Position numbers and translations under genes: made by a program
In this document: one piece after another, positions 1-10,625 of the stretch
How positions within the stretch are numbered: position 1 is the stretch's first letter
Layout of the letters: each line of letters starts with the position of its first letter
NCBI GenBank assembly: GCA_036365145.1
Contig: JAEOAD010002231.1
Coordinates: 5,377,501 to 5,441,500, forward strand
Direction of reading: 5' to 3'
From: Orientallactaga sibirica
Taxonomy: Eukaryota > Chordata > Mammalia > Rodentia > Dipodidae
Length of the DNA: 64,000 nucleotides
Notes under the pieces: generated by a model
The model's input: only the letters and a program-made list of their open reading frames with translations
The model's database searches: none
What the model was told of the DNA's origin: nothing

Positions 1-381
1 AAGAGGCCTAAGGTCTAGAATCTACAGAGAGCTCCAACAACTAAGCAATAAAGATCAACAATCCACTCAAAAACTGTGTCAGAGAACTGAATAGAGAATT
101 GCCAAAGGAAGAAATATAAATAGCAGCACTTACTTAATGAAATGTTTAATGTTGTTATCCATCAGGGAAATGCAAATTAAAATGACTTCTACCTTATTCC
201 AGTCAAGCTAGCAATCACTGAGAAATCAATGCCAATAAATGTTGTCTAGGAATTTGGGAAAGAGGAACCCTCATTCACTGCTTATGGGAGTGCAAATTTG
301 TACAGCAAATCAGTCCAGAGACTCCTAAGAAATGAAAACAGATCTTCCATATAACCCAGGTATTCTTCTCCTGTGTATTCT
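1..381 (+). mobile_element. L1 LINE fragment, 3' part of ORF2
   Basis: The stretch follows the L1 ORF2 3' region in order: CTACAGAGAGCTCCAACAAC, then GGGAAATGCAAATTAAAATGA near 165, then the segment on a low-count 'cards' of short phrases GGAACCCTCATTCACTGC and TGCAAATTTGTACAGC near 265-305, ending near ATAACCCAGGTATTC. Many indels and stops show a dead, old copy. It is cut by the left window edge. Confidence 0.85.
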
Positions 382-1934
382 AATGATAAGATATGCTAGT
401 GATCCACAGGATCTGTGTAATACAGAACTGGAAATGTTGAGATTCAGCCTTCTTCCTTCAAGGGGATTACACACTAATGGGAAAATATAGACAGGGAGAT
501 ATCACTTAACCCATTGTAAATACTGAAGAAGGGATTACTGTTGAGACATTTGGGAATTTATCAAGGAGATTGAATGTCTTCCTGAGTTTCTGCAAAAAAA
601 AAAATCAATCTAAAATACAATTAAGATTAAAATAATTACAGGCTTTAATGTAATTCAGTCTTAAATGTCTCTGCAGAACAGACATATAGTGAGCATTTGT
701 TGGGTGAATGACATGAGAAAGAAGAGTCAAGAAGCAAAGTCCTTCTCCATCCAGTAGATTGAAAGGAACCAGATGCAACATGGTAGCCCCTTCCCTTTCC
801 AGAGACTCAATGACCCTTAGAGTGTCACTTCAGGAAGGGCCGCCCTACAGTGCTAAGCAGAGAGGGTGCAGGAAAGCTTTTTCAGACTCCATTGGCCTCA
901 CAGTACCTCAAAGGTTCCACCTTGGCAGAATAATAAATTGGTGTGAATCATGGATGTTCAGAGTCTAAAAAAGAGTAAAAAATAGGCAAGTCAAAAAAAA
1001 AAAAAAATTGAAAAGGAAACACCAGACATACTCAGGCTTGATAATTTTTAGGATTCAAGTCATAAGCAATGTAAATGGCTCAATCACAATGCTTTAGTTT
1101 CCCATCTTCCTCATTTTTTTTTTTTCTGTACAAGCAGGCTAGAATAAGTTACAGATATTTTCAACAAGAAATTATACTGAACATCTCTTAAAACCCTACT
1201 AAAACACAGTTAAAAGATTGAAGAACAACTCTCTTCCTTTATTAATATCAAGTAGTCAAAATAAACTAAAATGTAATACTCCTTTATAATGAAAACCATA
1301 GGAATGAACAGTTTTGTCATTGTGAAATTTCATTCAAAATAAGTAAATTGCTATAAATCAAATTTCCATCCTACAGAGCAGATACCCAACTACCTATCTT
1401 TCTTTATAAAACTGCCAAGTATCAGGAATGGAATTAGTATGTGAAGAGAAATATTTCATATAGGACAGGTACTCTGAATATCTTTGACTGACAACAATCC
1501 TGCTGAAACTGGACTAAGGAAATTAAACCCTACTGGTTCTTGTCATTTGAATTGGAGAGATGCCAGGAATCTCTTTACCTTCAAAAATCTCTCTCCATTG
1601 GCCTGTCAAAATGCCTATAATTCACCATTAGAAATTGATTCCTTTCAACAAGCTGAGAACATGAGAGAGAAGAGGTGCAGGAGAGAATAAATGATACACA
1701 AACACTTCTTCAAAACTGTGACTCTCTGCTGTGCCTGGGCATTGGGGAAAGGGAAGCATTGCCCTGCTGTGAAAATTTGCATGTCTCAACATTGTTTTGT
1801 TAGCACACTTAACACACAGTGTTTTTCTGATATCTATCTACTAAATATTTTTAAACATATATTTGTTATAACTTATTTTCAAAAGTAAAACCAAATCAAT
1901 AATATATTGTTTCTATATCCATACAGAGAAAAAA
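382..1934. other. Non-repetitive, AT-rich stretch with possible L2 remnant
   Basis: I see no gene here. Around 680-720, ATAGTGAGCATTTGTTGGGTGAATGA resembles the tail of an ancient L2/MIR element; this is weak. Short homopolymers occur (A near 594-604 and 993-1007, T near 1116-1125). The open frames at 759-968, 1484-1690 and 1691-1888 have no recognisable domains, and nothing supports them as coding. Confidence 0.5.
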
Positions 1935-2091
1935 GGGACATAAGCATAAATTAGTGATTTACCAAAAGCATTTAAGAGGAATGATGCAACTGAAGATCTC
2001 AGGTAAATAAGAACAAGCCAAACTCCCAATCAGTAGATGACTAGAAATAAAGATAACTTCAGATATTAATTAAGACTAAAAGAATAGTACA

Positions 2092-2290
2092 GGCTGGAGA
2101 GATGGCTAGGTGGTTAAGGTGCTTTCCTGTGAGGTCTGAGGACCCAGGTTCAATTCTTCAGGACCCACATAAATCAGATATATAAGGTACCACATGCATC
2201 TGGAGTTCATTTGCAGTGGTTAGAGGCCCTGGAGCAGCCATTCTCTCTCTATCTTTCTTTCTCTCTCTCCCCCTCTCTCAAACAAAGTAA
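2092..2290 (+). mobile_element. tRNA-derived SINE (B2-like head, CT-rich tail)
   Basis: It begins GGCTGGAGAGATGGCTAGG with an A-box-like head, has a B-box-like GGTTCAATTCTTCAG near 2148, the diagnostic middle CTGGAGTTCATTTGCAGTGG, and a CT-rich run. It splits the L1 ORF2 sequence, which resumes at about 2291. Copies of the tRNA head provide internal RNA polymerase III promoter sequences. Confidence 0.85.
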
Positions 2291-3512
2291 TTAAAAGAAG
2301 AATGGTAAAAGAATCAATGAAACAAAGATCTGATACATTGAAAAGACAAACCAGATTGATAAACCCTAAGCTAAACTAACCAAATGAAAGGGGAAAAGAA
2401 ACAAGAATAACTTAAGGAAGTACAACAGCTTTTAATAAAATTCAGAGGATCATTTGGCAATACTTTAAAAACCTATAATTGAATCCAATAAATCTTAAAA
2501 GAAATAGATACATTTCTAGACATGTTTGACCTACTGAAATGAACCAGGAGGATATAAACAATTCAAACACTCTTATAACAAGTAGTGAAATTGAAGCTGT
2601 AATAAATCATCTCCCAACCAAAAGAGAGAGTGAGAAATAGGTGGATTCACCACTGAATTCTACCACATATTTAAAGACTAATAGATCCAACACTCCTAAA
2701 ACCATTCCATAATAGAACAGGAAGGAACTGTACCAAGCTCATTTTATAAAGTCAATATTGTTATAATATTACATTGGCTAAGGATACAACAAAAAAAAAA
2801 CATTCTAGACATATTTTCCTAATAAACATGGCCACAAAAATTCTCAATGAAACATTTGCAAATTGAATTCAACAAGACATTAAGATGATCATTAATGATG
2901 ACTAAATTGACTTGACTCCAGGGAAGCAATGATTGTTCAAAACACACAAGTCAGTAAGTGTAATCACATAAATTCACATAAGGACATATCTCAATAGATG
3001 TAACAACAGATGTAAAAAGCCTATGATTAAAAAAAGAAAAAAACAGGGTTTAGCATCCCTTAATGATAAAAGCACTGAAAATACTAAGATATAAGGGGTA
3101 TGCCACAACATAATAAAGGGTATATACAAAAAAAACTATAGCCATCATTGTACTAAATAAGAAACATAGAAAACATTTCAACTGACATCAGGAATAAGAG
3201 AAGGGCATTAATTTTCTTCACTTATTAAATATAGGGCTCAAAGTCTTAACATGAGCCATAAGGTGAGAGAAAGAAACAAAGGGAATAGGAAAGCAAAAAT
3301 CAAATTATCCTAATTGCAGATAATCTGGTCCTATGCTTAGAAGCTACAAAAGTCTACATGAAAAATATGTTAGAACTGATAAAGGATATAAACTAAACAT
3401 AAAAAATGAGTAGTTTCTTTATGTCCCTGTAAGAAATGTACTGAGAATGAAATCAGGAAACTCTGTCCCATTCACAATAGCTTCAAAAAAAAAATCCTTA
3501 GGAATAAACCTA

Positions 3513-4555
3513 TCAATGTTGGGGTGGGATACCTCTTAGTGAGTTGTTGGTCAGAGAAGCCCCTAATGATTACAAAACAATATAAACTATTGGCAGTGCT
3601 TGTGGTTGCCCACCAGAACTAAATGGTAAGACCCTATTAATGAAGATACCACATGTTTTTATTGCACACGGAGAGACGGAGGAACTGAGCTGGAATCTTC
3701 CTTCATGCTGACTAGATATAATCATGTCATATTGGTAGAAAATTCTATGTGGGTTGTTGGGGAAGAAAAGTCACCAATAGTCTTACTCAGCAGTGGAGTA
3801 GGCAAGCTATACAATTATCCAGGCAGGAAAGATGTGTCCACTGATGCAATTGTGGCATGAATGTTATGGGTGTAAACAAATTTTTCTCTGGTTGGATTTG
3901 AGACCAGCTCCATGGTAGGAAATTCATGCCTGGTACTCAAAACCAAGTGAAAAGCCTATGGCTGGGAAGGTCATAGGTCTTAGGAGAGATGCTACTTTGT
4001 TTTATTTTTGTTCTGTTTTGTATATGGCTAAATGAGTATGTTTTGCCCATCAACTTGCTCTCTAAATATTTATGTTTGTTCTCGTAGACTAGTGCTGTTC
4101 TCACTTTTGATCAGAGAAGTGTCTTTCTGAGGATGGTGGTGACTACATGAGAGACTCAAAACTCATCAAAGTTAAAATTGTGATATTAACCTTAAAGGAG
4201 GTATCTCTATTATACTCTTCAAGGCTCAGTGAACAGTGCAGAAGAAATAGAGGAAAGAATGTAAGAGCTAAATGATAGACAGGAGTGGTTTAGAAAGAAC
4301 ACTGGCTTCTGGACATGAAGTAGCCGGTGCATTCATGACCTCATGTGACTCTGATTACCTGCACAATACTGGGCCCATGGGCAAGTCATCATGGATAATG
4401 GGGGGAGGGGCAAAAGATGACATAAATTAAAATAGGGACTAGTTGGAGAGAAGGGATTCAGTATGTGGGTGGGGAGGAGTACAAAAGTAATCAGAGATGA
4501 CTATGATCAAAATATATTATGTGCATGCATGAAAATTGTCAATAAATATAAAAAT
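3513..4555 (+). mobile_element. Truncated L1 3' UTR inserted inside another L1
   Basis: After AGGAATAAACCT at 3501 the L1 ORF2 text stops and a 3' UTR sequence begins, ending GAAAATTGTCAATAAATA near 4532-4549. ORF2 text then resumes (GAACAAGGTAAAAGC). The insert shares GTGAGTTGTTGGTCAGAGA and GTAAGACCCTATTAATGAAG with minus-strand copies at 31300-31450, and GAAAGAATGTAAGAGCTAAA with 24970. It is a 5'-truncated retrotransposed L1 tail; no coding part was carried. Confidence 0.8.
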
Positions 4556-4650
4556 GAAATGAACAAGGTAAAAGCACCTTGCAATGAAAATTTAATCACT
4601 AAAGAAAGAAATTGATAAAACTTGAAGATGGAAAGACTTCTCATCCTTAG

Positions 4651-4993
4651 TGTTGCAACCAGGTTTGCATTGCTGGCAGAAATCACCTGACCAAGAGCAG
4701 CTTTGTGGGGGGAAATGGTTTATTTTGGCTTACAGACTCAAGGGGGAAGTTCCCTGATGGCAGGGGAAAACGATGGCATGAGCAAAGGGTGGACATCACC
4801 TCCTAGTCAGCATCAGGTAGACAACAGCAACAGGAGACTGTACAAATACTGGCATGGGGAAAATGGCTATAATACACATAACCCCACCCCCAACAATACA
4901 CTGCCTCCAGGAGACATTCCATCAGCTAAGAACCTAGTTTTCAGGACACCTAAATTTATGGGGGAGGGTGGGAACCTGAATCAAACCACCACA
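4651..4993 (-). repeat. 3' LTR of provirus 1
   Basis: This LTR carries, on the minus strand, a late AGCCAAAATAAACC polyadenylation-signal block (near 4715-4735) and ends in a TTGCAACA-type terminus at 4651. It is homologous along its whole length to 6173-6524, 6738-7077 and 8265-8618. Confidence 0.85.
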
Positions 4994-6142
4994 TTCCACC
5001 ACTGGACCCCATAAAATGATAACAATCCATGATGTAAAATGCAATGTATTCATTCCAACTTTAAATATCCCCATAGTTTTTATCAATCATTAATGACATT
5101 CAAACATTCCCATAGACCAAGATCTTTTAACTGAGTCATAATACCAAAAAATCCCCCCAAAGCCCATTATGGCGCATAATAAACACTCACACTGCAAAAG
5201 ATGGCATTGGATATAGCAAAGAAATATTCAACCCATACAAGATTTAAAACAACCAGGAAAATGTCAAATTCTGTAGCTCCAAGTCAAACAACTCTAGTCA
5301 GTGAAAAATCTCAAAATCCAGTAATTCTAACCAGCAACAAGTCTCTGGCGTTCCAATTCCACCCTCCAGCTAGACTACTTATGGTCCTGGAAAACTTCAC
5401 CAGGGGCCAGCAGATCTGTTTAGCAGCCATGGTCCCAACATCTCCACTGGGTCTCCACTGAAACCCTCAGACCATTCTCATAGCTCCATCAGGTCTCCAT
5501 GCATGCAATCCAGCAAACCTGTCTCACACTGCCCATGGCCATTTCCAAAACATAAGTCCATGTTGCAAATTCAATGATTTTCTCTTTACTGCATGTCTTA
5601 TACTCCATAATATCAGGTAGGGTGCCAATTTGTTAATCTAGGGGGGAATAAAGTAGACTTTGAAGAATAAGACACTCCTTCAGCATTCAGGCCCCTTCAA
5701 AAGATGCATGCTTTCTGTTGTCCCAATGCAGGTCAGCTGACCCAATCTCAATGGTTGTAATCTCTCATGCAATTGCAGCTGAATAGGCAGAAGTTTCAGC
5801 CCAAAGATATTTTTCTGGGTCATATCCCTCTGTTCATACCAGTCTATTTGTATGCAATGCAAATCTGCACAAGTTCTCAGGACACAGGTATAACAGCAAG
5901 CCTCTCACACAAACTGCTTCTAGGCCAATCCAGGCAAAACTCTTTCTCACCCTCAAAAGCCAAATCTCATAATCCTTAGTTCTTAATGCATTCAGGACTT
6001 CCAACACTGACCAGAATAGTCTATCAAGCTGTACTTACAGAACTGCAAGGCATGTCTGAGGCCACAATTTCAAATTCATCCACATTCCTCTTGAAAATCA
6101 ACTCCACAAGGTCAACGTTACACAGTCAGATGTCTAACAGCA

Positions 6143-6164
6143 GCAATCCCACTCCTCTAGTACC
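6143..6164 (-). promoter_or_regulatory. Primer binding site, tRNA-Leu-like, provirus 1
   Basis: Minus-strand TGGTACTAGAGGAGTGGGAT lies about 8 bases past the 5' LTR end. It matches the complement of the 3' end of tRNA-Leu(TAA) (TGGTACCAGGAGTGGGGT) apart from a two-base insertion and substitutions. ERVL and MaLR elements are known to use tRNA-Leu. This site would have primed minus-strand DNA synthesis. Confidence 0.7.
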
Positions 6165-6172
6165 AACTTTGC

Positions 6173-6524
6173 TGTTACAGTCAGGTTTGCATTGCTGGCA
6201 AAAAAATTATCTAACTAAGAGCAGCTTTGGGGAAAAAAAAGGGGTATATTTTGGCTTTAAGACTCAAGGGGAAGCTCCAAGATGACAGGGAAAATAAGGG
6301 CATGAGCAGAGGGTGGACATCACCTCCTGGACAACATCAGATGGACAACAGCAACAGGAGAGTGTGCCAAACACTGGCAGGGGGAAACTGGCTGTAATAC
6401 TCCTAAACCCACCCCCAATAATACACTGCCTCCAGGAGTCATTAATTCCCAAGTCTCCATCAGCTGGGAACCTAGCATTCAAAATACCTAACTTTATGGG
6501 GGACACCTGAATCAAACCACCACA
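6173..6524 (-). repeat. 5' LTR of provirus 1
   Basis: This is the right-hand copy in plus-strand coordinates. It is homologous to 4651-4993, with shared phrases such as CATTGCTGGC, GACTCAAGGGG, GGTGGACATCACCTCC and CAATACACTGCCTCCAGGAG. It ends CAAACCACCACA at 6524, after which L1 text resumes (TATTGGCAGAATTAATACTA). Confidence 0.85.
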
Positions 6525-6737
6525 CTTACATATTGGCAGAATTAATACTAGGAAAGCTGCAAAATGATTTATAGAGTCAATGAAATCCCAATCAAAAAAT
6601 CCAATAACATTCTTCACAGACATGGGAAAAAATAATACTTACATTCATATGCAAGTACTGACCAGAAAAAAGCCAAACAAATGCTGAGAAAAAAAATCAT
6701 TACTGGAGATATTACAATATTTGTTTTCTATTTATAC

Positions 6738-7077
6738 TGTTGTAATCAGATTCACATTGCTGGTAGAAATCATTCAACCAAGAGCAACTTGTGGGGAAAA
6801 AGAGCTTTATTTTGGCTTATAGACTCAAGGGGAAGTTCCACAATGGCAGAGGAAAATGATGGCATGAGCAGATGGACATCATCTGACCAACATCAGGTGG
6901 ACAACACGAACAGGAGAGGGTGCCAACACTTGCATGAGGAAACTGGCTATAATACCTATAAGCCTGCCCCAAACAACACCACCTCCAGGAGGCTTTAATT
7001 TTGAATTGCCATCAGCTGGGGATACTATAATTCAGAATATTTAAGTTTGTGGCAGACACCAGAATCAAACAACCACA
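6738..7077 (-). repeat. 3' LTR of provirus 2
   Basis: It starts TGTTGTAATCAG and ends CAACCACA at 7077, followed by TTCTACCCCTGG, the complement of a polypurine tract. The AGCCAAAATAAAGC block near 6808-6825 (minus strand) is the LTR polyadenylation region. Confidence 0.8.
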
Positions 7078-8237
7078 TTCTACCCCTGGCCTCATAAACT
7101 GATATGCTTACATGACATAAAATACAATGCATTCAGTATAACTTTAAGAGTTCCCCATAGTTTTTATCAATCCTAATGATGTTTAGACATCCCCATACTC
7201 CAAGGTCTTTTAACTGAGCCATAACACAAAAAAAAAAAAAAATCCCCCAAAACCCATAATGACACAGAATAAACATTCACACTGCAAAGGATGGCATTGG
7301 GCATAGCAAAGAAATATTCAACCAACACAAGATTTAAAACAACCAGGGCAAACATCAAACTCTGTAGCTAAGAGTACAACAACTTTAGGCAGTGACAACT
7401 CTCCAAGTATGATAAGTCTACCAGCAACAGGTCTCTGGAGTTCTAATTCTGCCCCTCCAGCTAGGCTACTCACAGTCCTGGAACATTTCATCCAGGGACA
7501 GCTGCTTTCCTTAGCAGCCATCTCATGGTCCCAGCATTGCCACTGGGTCTCCACTGAAATCCACAGTCCATCTTCATGGCTCAATCGGGTCTCCATGTAA
7601 GCACCCAGAAAGCCTGCTTCACACAGTCCATGGCTGTTTCCAAAACACAAGACTGCATTGCATACTTAATGACCTGCTCTTTCCTGCATTGCTTATACTC
7701 CACAATACCAGGATTGGTGCCAATTTGTTAATCCAGGGGGGAATAAAGAAGACTTTGAAGAACAGGACACTCCTTAGGCACTCAGGCCCCTTCAAATGAG
7801 TCTACATTCTTCCTCTTGCCTCAGTGCAGGTCAGCTGGTTCAATCTCAATGGTTGTAATCTCTCATACAATCACAGCTGAACAGGCAGCAGTTCAAACAA
7901 AGATTTCATGTTTTTCTGTGTCATATCCCTCTGCACACACAAGTCTGTTACCACACACAGCAACCCTGCACAAGTTCTCAGGACACAGGCATAACAGCAA
8001 GTGTCTACACAAACTGCTTCTAGCCCAGTCCAAGCAAAGCTCTTTCTCACCCTCATAAACCAAACTTCACAGTCCATAGTTCTTACTGCATTCAGGTCTT
8101 TCAACTCTGACCAGAACAGTCCATCAAGCTGTATTTACAGCACTACAAAGCATCTCTTAGGCCAAGGTTTCAAATCCTTCCACATTCCTCTTGAAAATCA
8201 GCTCCAAAAGGCCAACACTACAGTCAGCTGTCTAGCA

Positions 8238-8259
8238 GCAATCCTACTCCTCAGGACCA
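8238..8259 (-). promoter_or_regulatory. Primer binding site, tRNA-Leu-like, provirus 2
   Basis: Minus-strand TGGTCCTGAGGAGTAGGATT sits just past the 5' LTR at the same place as the site in provirus 1. It shows a different set of substitutions, which fits independent decay of one ancestral tRNA-Leu primer site. Confidence 0.65.
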
Positions 8260-8264
8260 TTTTA

Positions 8265-8618
8265 CTTTTGCAGTCAGGTTTGCATTGCTGGCAGAAATCA
8301 CCTAACCAAGAGCATTTTGTGGAGGGAAAAAAAAAAAAGGTTTATTTTGGCTTACAGACTCAAGGGGAAGCTCCATGATGGCAGGGGAAAACAATAGCAT
8401 GAGCAGAGAGTGGACATCACCTCCTGGCCAACATCAGGTGGATAACAGGCACAGTGTGCCAAACACTGGTATGAGGAAACTGGTTGTAACAACTGTAAGC
8501 CTGCCCCCAACAATACATGGCCTCCAGGAAGCGTTAATTTTCAATTTTCAGCTGGGGAGACTACATTCAGAATACTTGAGTTTATGGGGAACACATGAGT
8601 CAAACCTCCACCATCACA
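8265..8618 (-). repeat. 5' LTR of provirus 2
   Basis: It is homologous to the other three LTRs in 4651-8618 (TTTGCATTGCTGGCAGAAAT, TTTTGGCTTACAGACTCAAG and others). An A-run near 8329-8338 is a local expansion. L1 text resumes after about 8619. Confidence 0.8.
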
Positions 8619-9916
8619 TTAACAAAAATGACATGATGTTGGCACAAAAAGGATGTTTATCACCAATTTAATAGAGTAGATGAGTCAGAAATTCATGCAT
8701 GCAAGTATATCCACCTAATAGATGACAAGGATGGCAACATCAGAAATGGGAGAAAAGAGAGAATCTTCAACCCATGATGCCTGGGAAATCTGGGTACCCA
8801 CCTTGAGAATGATGAAACCAAATTATTGTGTCTCACCTGATCCAAAATGTAAATCAAAGTGGGTCAAAAGTCTTAATTGGAAGACAATACAGCTCTCAAA
8901 TCTTTAAAAGCAGACATTCTGAAAAGGATGTCAATAGATCAGGAAATAAAAATAAGAATTGATAAATGGCATCTCATGAAGGAACAAAGCTTCTATACAG
9001 CAAAGGAAAGAATGGTATAAATAGACAGCTTACAATGTAGGAGAACATGTGTGTTAGTTATATGTCTAACAGAAGATTAATATCTAGACTTTATAAAGAA
9101 CTCAAAAACTAAATACTAACAATTAAAACAAATAAATTGGCAAATGGGCTAATAAAATGAACTGATATTTGGCAGAAGACTAGGTACAAATGGCAAATTA
9201 CAAATGAAATTATGTTCAACATCCTTAGCCATCAGGGAGGTGAAAAATAAAAACCATATTGAAAATTGATCTCAAAGACAAGTGGTTATGCTCTAGAAAC
9301 AAAAGACAACAAATGTTGGCAAGGATATGGAGAAAAAAACCATTATACTGCTGTTGGGAATGGGAACAGTCCTGTGAAATTTGGTACGGAGGTCCCTCAA
9401 GAAACTAAAAATAAACTTTCATATGTTCCAGCTGTAATACACCTGGGAATATACCCAGAAGAGTCTACATCAGTGTACAACAACGATACCTGCACATTTA
9501 TGTTTCCTGTAGCACTATTCACAATTGACAACTTGTAAAAATTTATGTTCTACGTGTCCATGAACAGATGAATGGATAAAGTTAAGGTTGTATATAGACA
9601 CATGGAGTTTTATTCAGTCATAAGAAATAATTAAATTATATTGTTCGCAGGAAACTAGATGCAACTGGAGACCATAAAATTCAGTGAAATAAACCAGATG
9701 CAGAAAGACAAATATCACATGTTTTCTCTTTCATGTAGATCTATAAAATCATTTATGATATACATGTAACTACAAGGCTGTCTAGTCAAAGGAATGGGAA
9801 TAGCAAGAGGTGTAGGGAAGAGAACAGTGAAGGTCAGGAAAATTGGCCAAAATACTTGAAATATTTGAATAAATGATCTAATGAAATTCATAAACATGTA
9901 CAAAGAATGTACATCA

Positions 9917-10075
9917 ATATTTCTTTTATTTTGTTTTTCAAGGAAGAGTCTCCTTCTAGCCAAGACTGACCTAGAATTCACTCTATTGTCAGAGTGGCCT
10001 CAAAATCACAGCAATCCTCTTACTTTGTCCTCCCAAGTACTGGTATTAAAAGCATTTACCATCACTTCTGGCCTA
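9917..10075 (-). mobile_element. B1 SINE
   Basis: This is reverse-strand B1: a T-rich start, then TAGCCAAGACTGACCTAGAAT, CCTCCCAAGTACTGGTATTAA and a terminal CACTTCTGGC. It is derived from 7SL RNA and moderately diverged. It adjoins a tRNA-SINE on its right. Confidence 0.85.
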
Positions 10076-10094
10076 ATAAAAAGTTTTAAAAGTT

Positions 10095-10290
10095 GGGCTG
10101 GGGGATGGCTTAGCAGTTAAGGCATTTGCCTGCAAAGCCAAAGTATCCTTGTTTGATTCCTCAGGACCCAGGTTAGCCAGGTGCACAAGGGGGCGCACAT
10201 GTCTGGAGTTCATTTGCAGTGGCTGGAGGTCCTGGCGTGCCCATTCTCTCTCTCCTCTTTCTCTGTAAAACAAACAAATAAATAAATATA
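10095..10290 (+). mobile_element. tRNA-derived SINE
   Basis: The head is GGGCTGGGGGATGGCTTAGC, then CCAGGTGCACAAGGGGGCGC and CTGGAGTTCATTTGCAGTGG, then a short CT tract and an AAATAAATAAATA tail. Nearly full length. The frames at 10073-10273 and 10173-10361 (minus strand) are its antisense translation and are not genes. Confidence 0.9.
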
Positions 10291-10320
10291 TATTTTAAAG
10301 TTTCAAAAGTGTTCTTTAAG

Positions 10321-10625
10321 GCTGGGGAGATATCCTGGTCTTTAAATTGTTTGCACTGCAAGAATTAGGACCCGAGTTTGATCTCAGATCCATGTACAAA
10401 TGGCAATCATGGTGATGCACACTTGTAACCCCAGCACTGGGTGCGGGATGGAAAGGAAGATCCTTGAAGCTGTCTAGTTTAGCCTAATTGATGAGGTGTG
10501 AGCCAATGAGAAACATTGCCTCCTACATGGTAGATGGTATTTCTAGGGCTGACACCAAAGGTTGTCTTCTGACCTCCAAACACACACAATCACCCACACA
10601 GACATAGTCGCATACATTAACAAAA
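10321..10625 (+). mobile_element. B4 SINE (tRNA-head/B1 composite)
   Basis: It starts with GGCTGGGGAGATATCCTGG, carries the mid block GGTGATGCACACTTGTAACC CCAGCACTGG typical of the B1 part, and ends with TTGTCTTCTGACCTCC and CACACACAATCACCCACACA, the usual B4 tail. Old and diverged. B4 points to myomorph rodents. Confidence 0.8.

Larger units (their letters stand above)
4651..6524 (-). mobile_element. MaLR/ERVL-type non-autonomous provirus 1 (LTR-internal-LTR)
   Basis: Two related LTRs (4651-4993 and 6173-6524, about 345-350 bases) bound a 1.18 kb internal part. Read on the minus strand, the LTR starts TGTGGTTTGATTCAGG and ends TAACA or CAACA. The internal region starts next to a tRNA-Leu-like primer site (6143-6164) and ends at a purine-rich tract (near 4994-5010). 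No gag or pol coding is visible, as in MaLR elements, which depend on helper proteins. Flanks CTTAG (4646-4650) and CTTAC (6525-6529) look like a decayed 5-base target duplication in the host L1. Confidence 0.85.
6738..8618 (-). mobile_element. MaLR/ERVL-type non-autonomous provirus 2 (LTR-internal-LTR)
   Basis: It has the same family and orientation as provirus 1, with LTRs at 6738-7077 and about 8265-8618 and a 1.19 kb internal part collinear with that of provirus 1. The 213 bases between the proviruses (6525-6737) are uninterrupted L1 ORF2 text, so this is a second insertion and not a tandem copy. The right terminus has a small duplication (CCACCATCACA), so the edge is uncertain, and no clean target duplication is visible (TATAC versus TTAAC). 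No gag or pol coding was seen. Confidence 0.85.
1935..9910 (+). mobile_element. L1 LINE, long copy broken by nested insertions
   Basis: Pieces of one plus-strand L1 run in correct ORF2 order: 1935-2091, 2291-3512, 4556-4650, 6525-6737 and 8619-9910. Landmarks include a TCAATGAAACAAAGATCTGA-type block near 2315, CCATTCACAATAGCTTC near 3470, GAAGATGGAAAGACTTCTC near 4625 and GACAAATATCACATG near 9705. The gaps hold a tRNA-SINE, a truncated L1 3' UTR and two LTR proviruses. Numerous stops and indels mean no functional ORF2 remains. The frame at 9266-9538 is a surviving ORF2-region fragment. Confidence 0.85.

Noticed and set aside
6264..6623. 119-codon minus-strand frame
   Set aside because: It lies in the 5' LTR of provirus 1 and runs into L1. 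LTRs of this class do not encode proteins.
4651..8618. Tandem segmental duplication as the origin of the two proviruses
   Set aside because: The spacer and flanks are consecutive, non-duplicated L1 ORF2 text, which points to two insertions.
9266..9538. 90-codon plus-strand frame
   Set aside because: It is a decayed piece of the L1 ORF2 region and not an independent gene.
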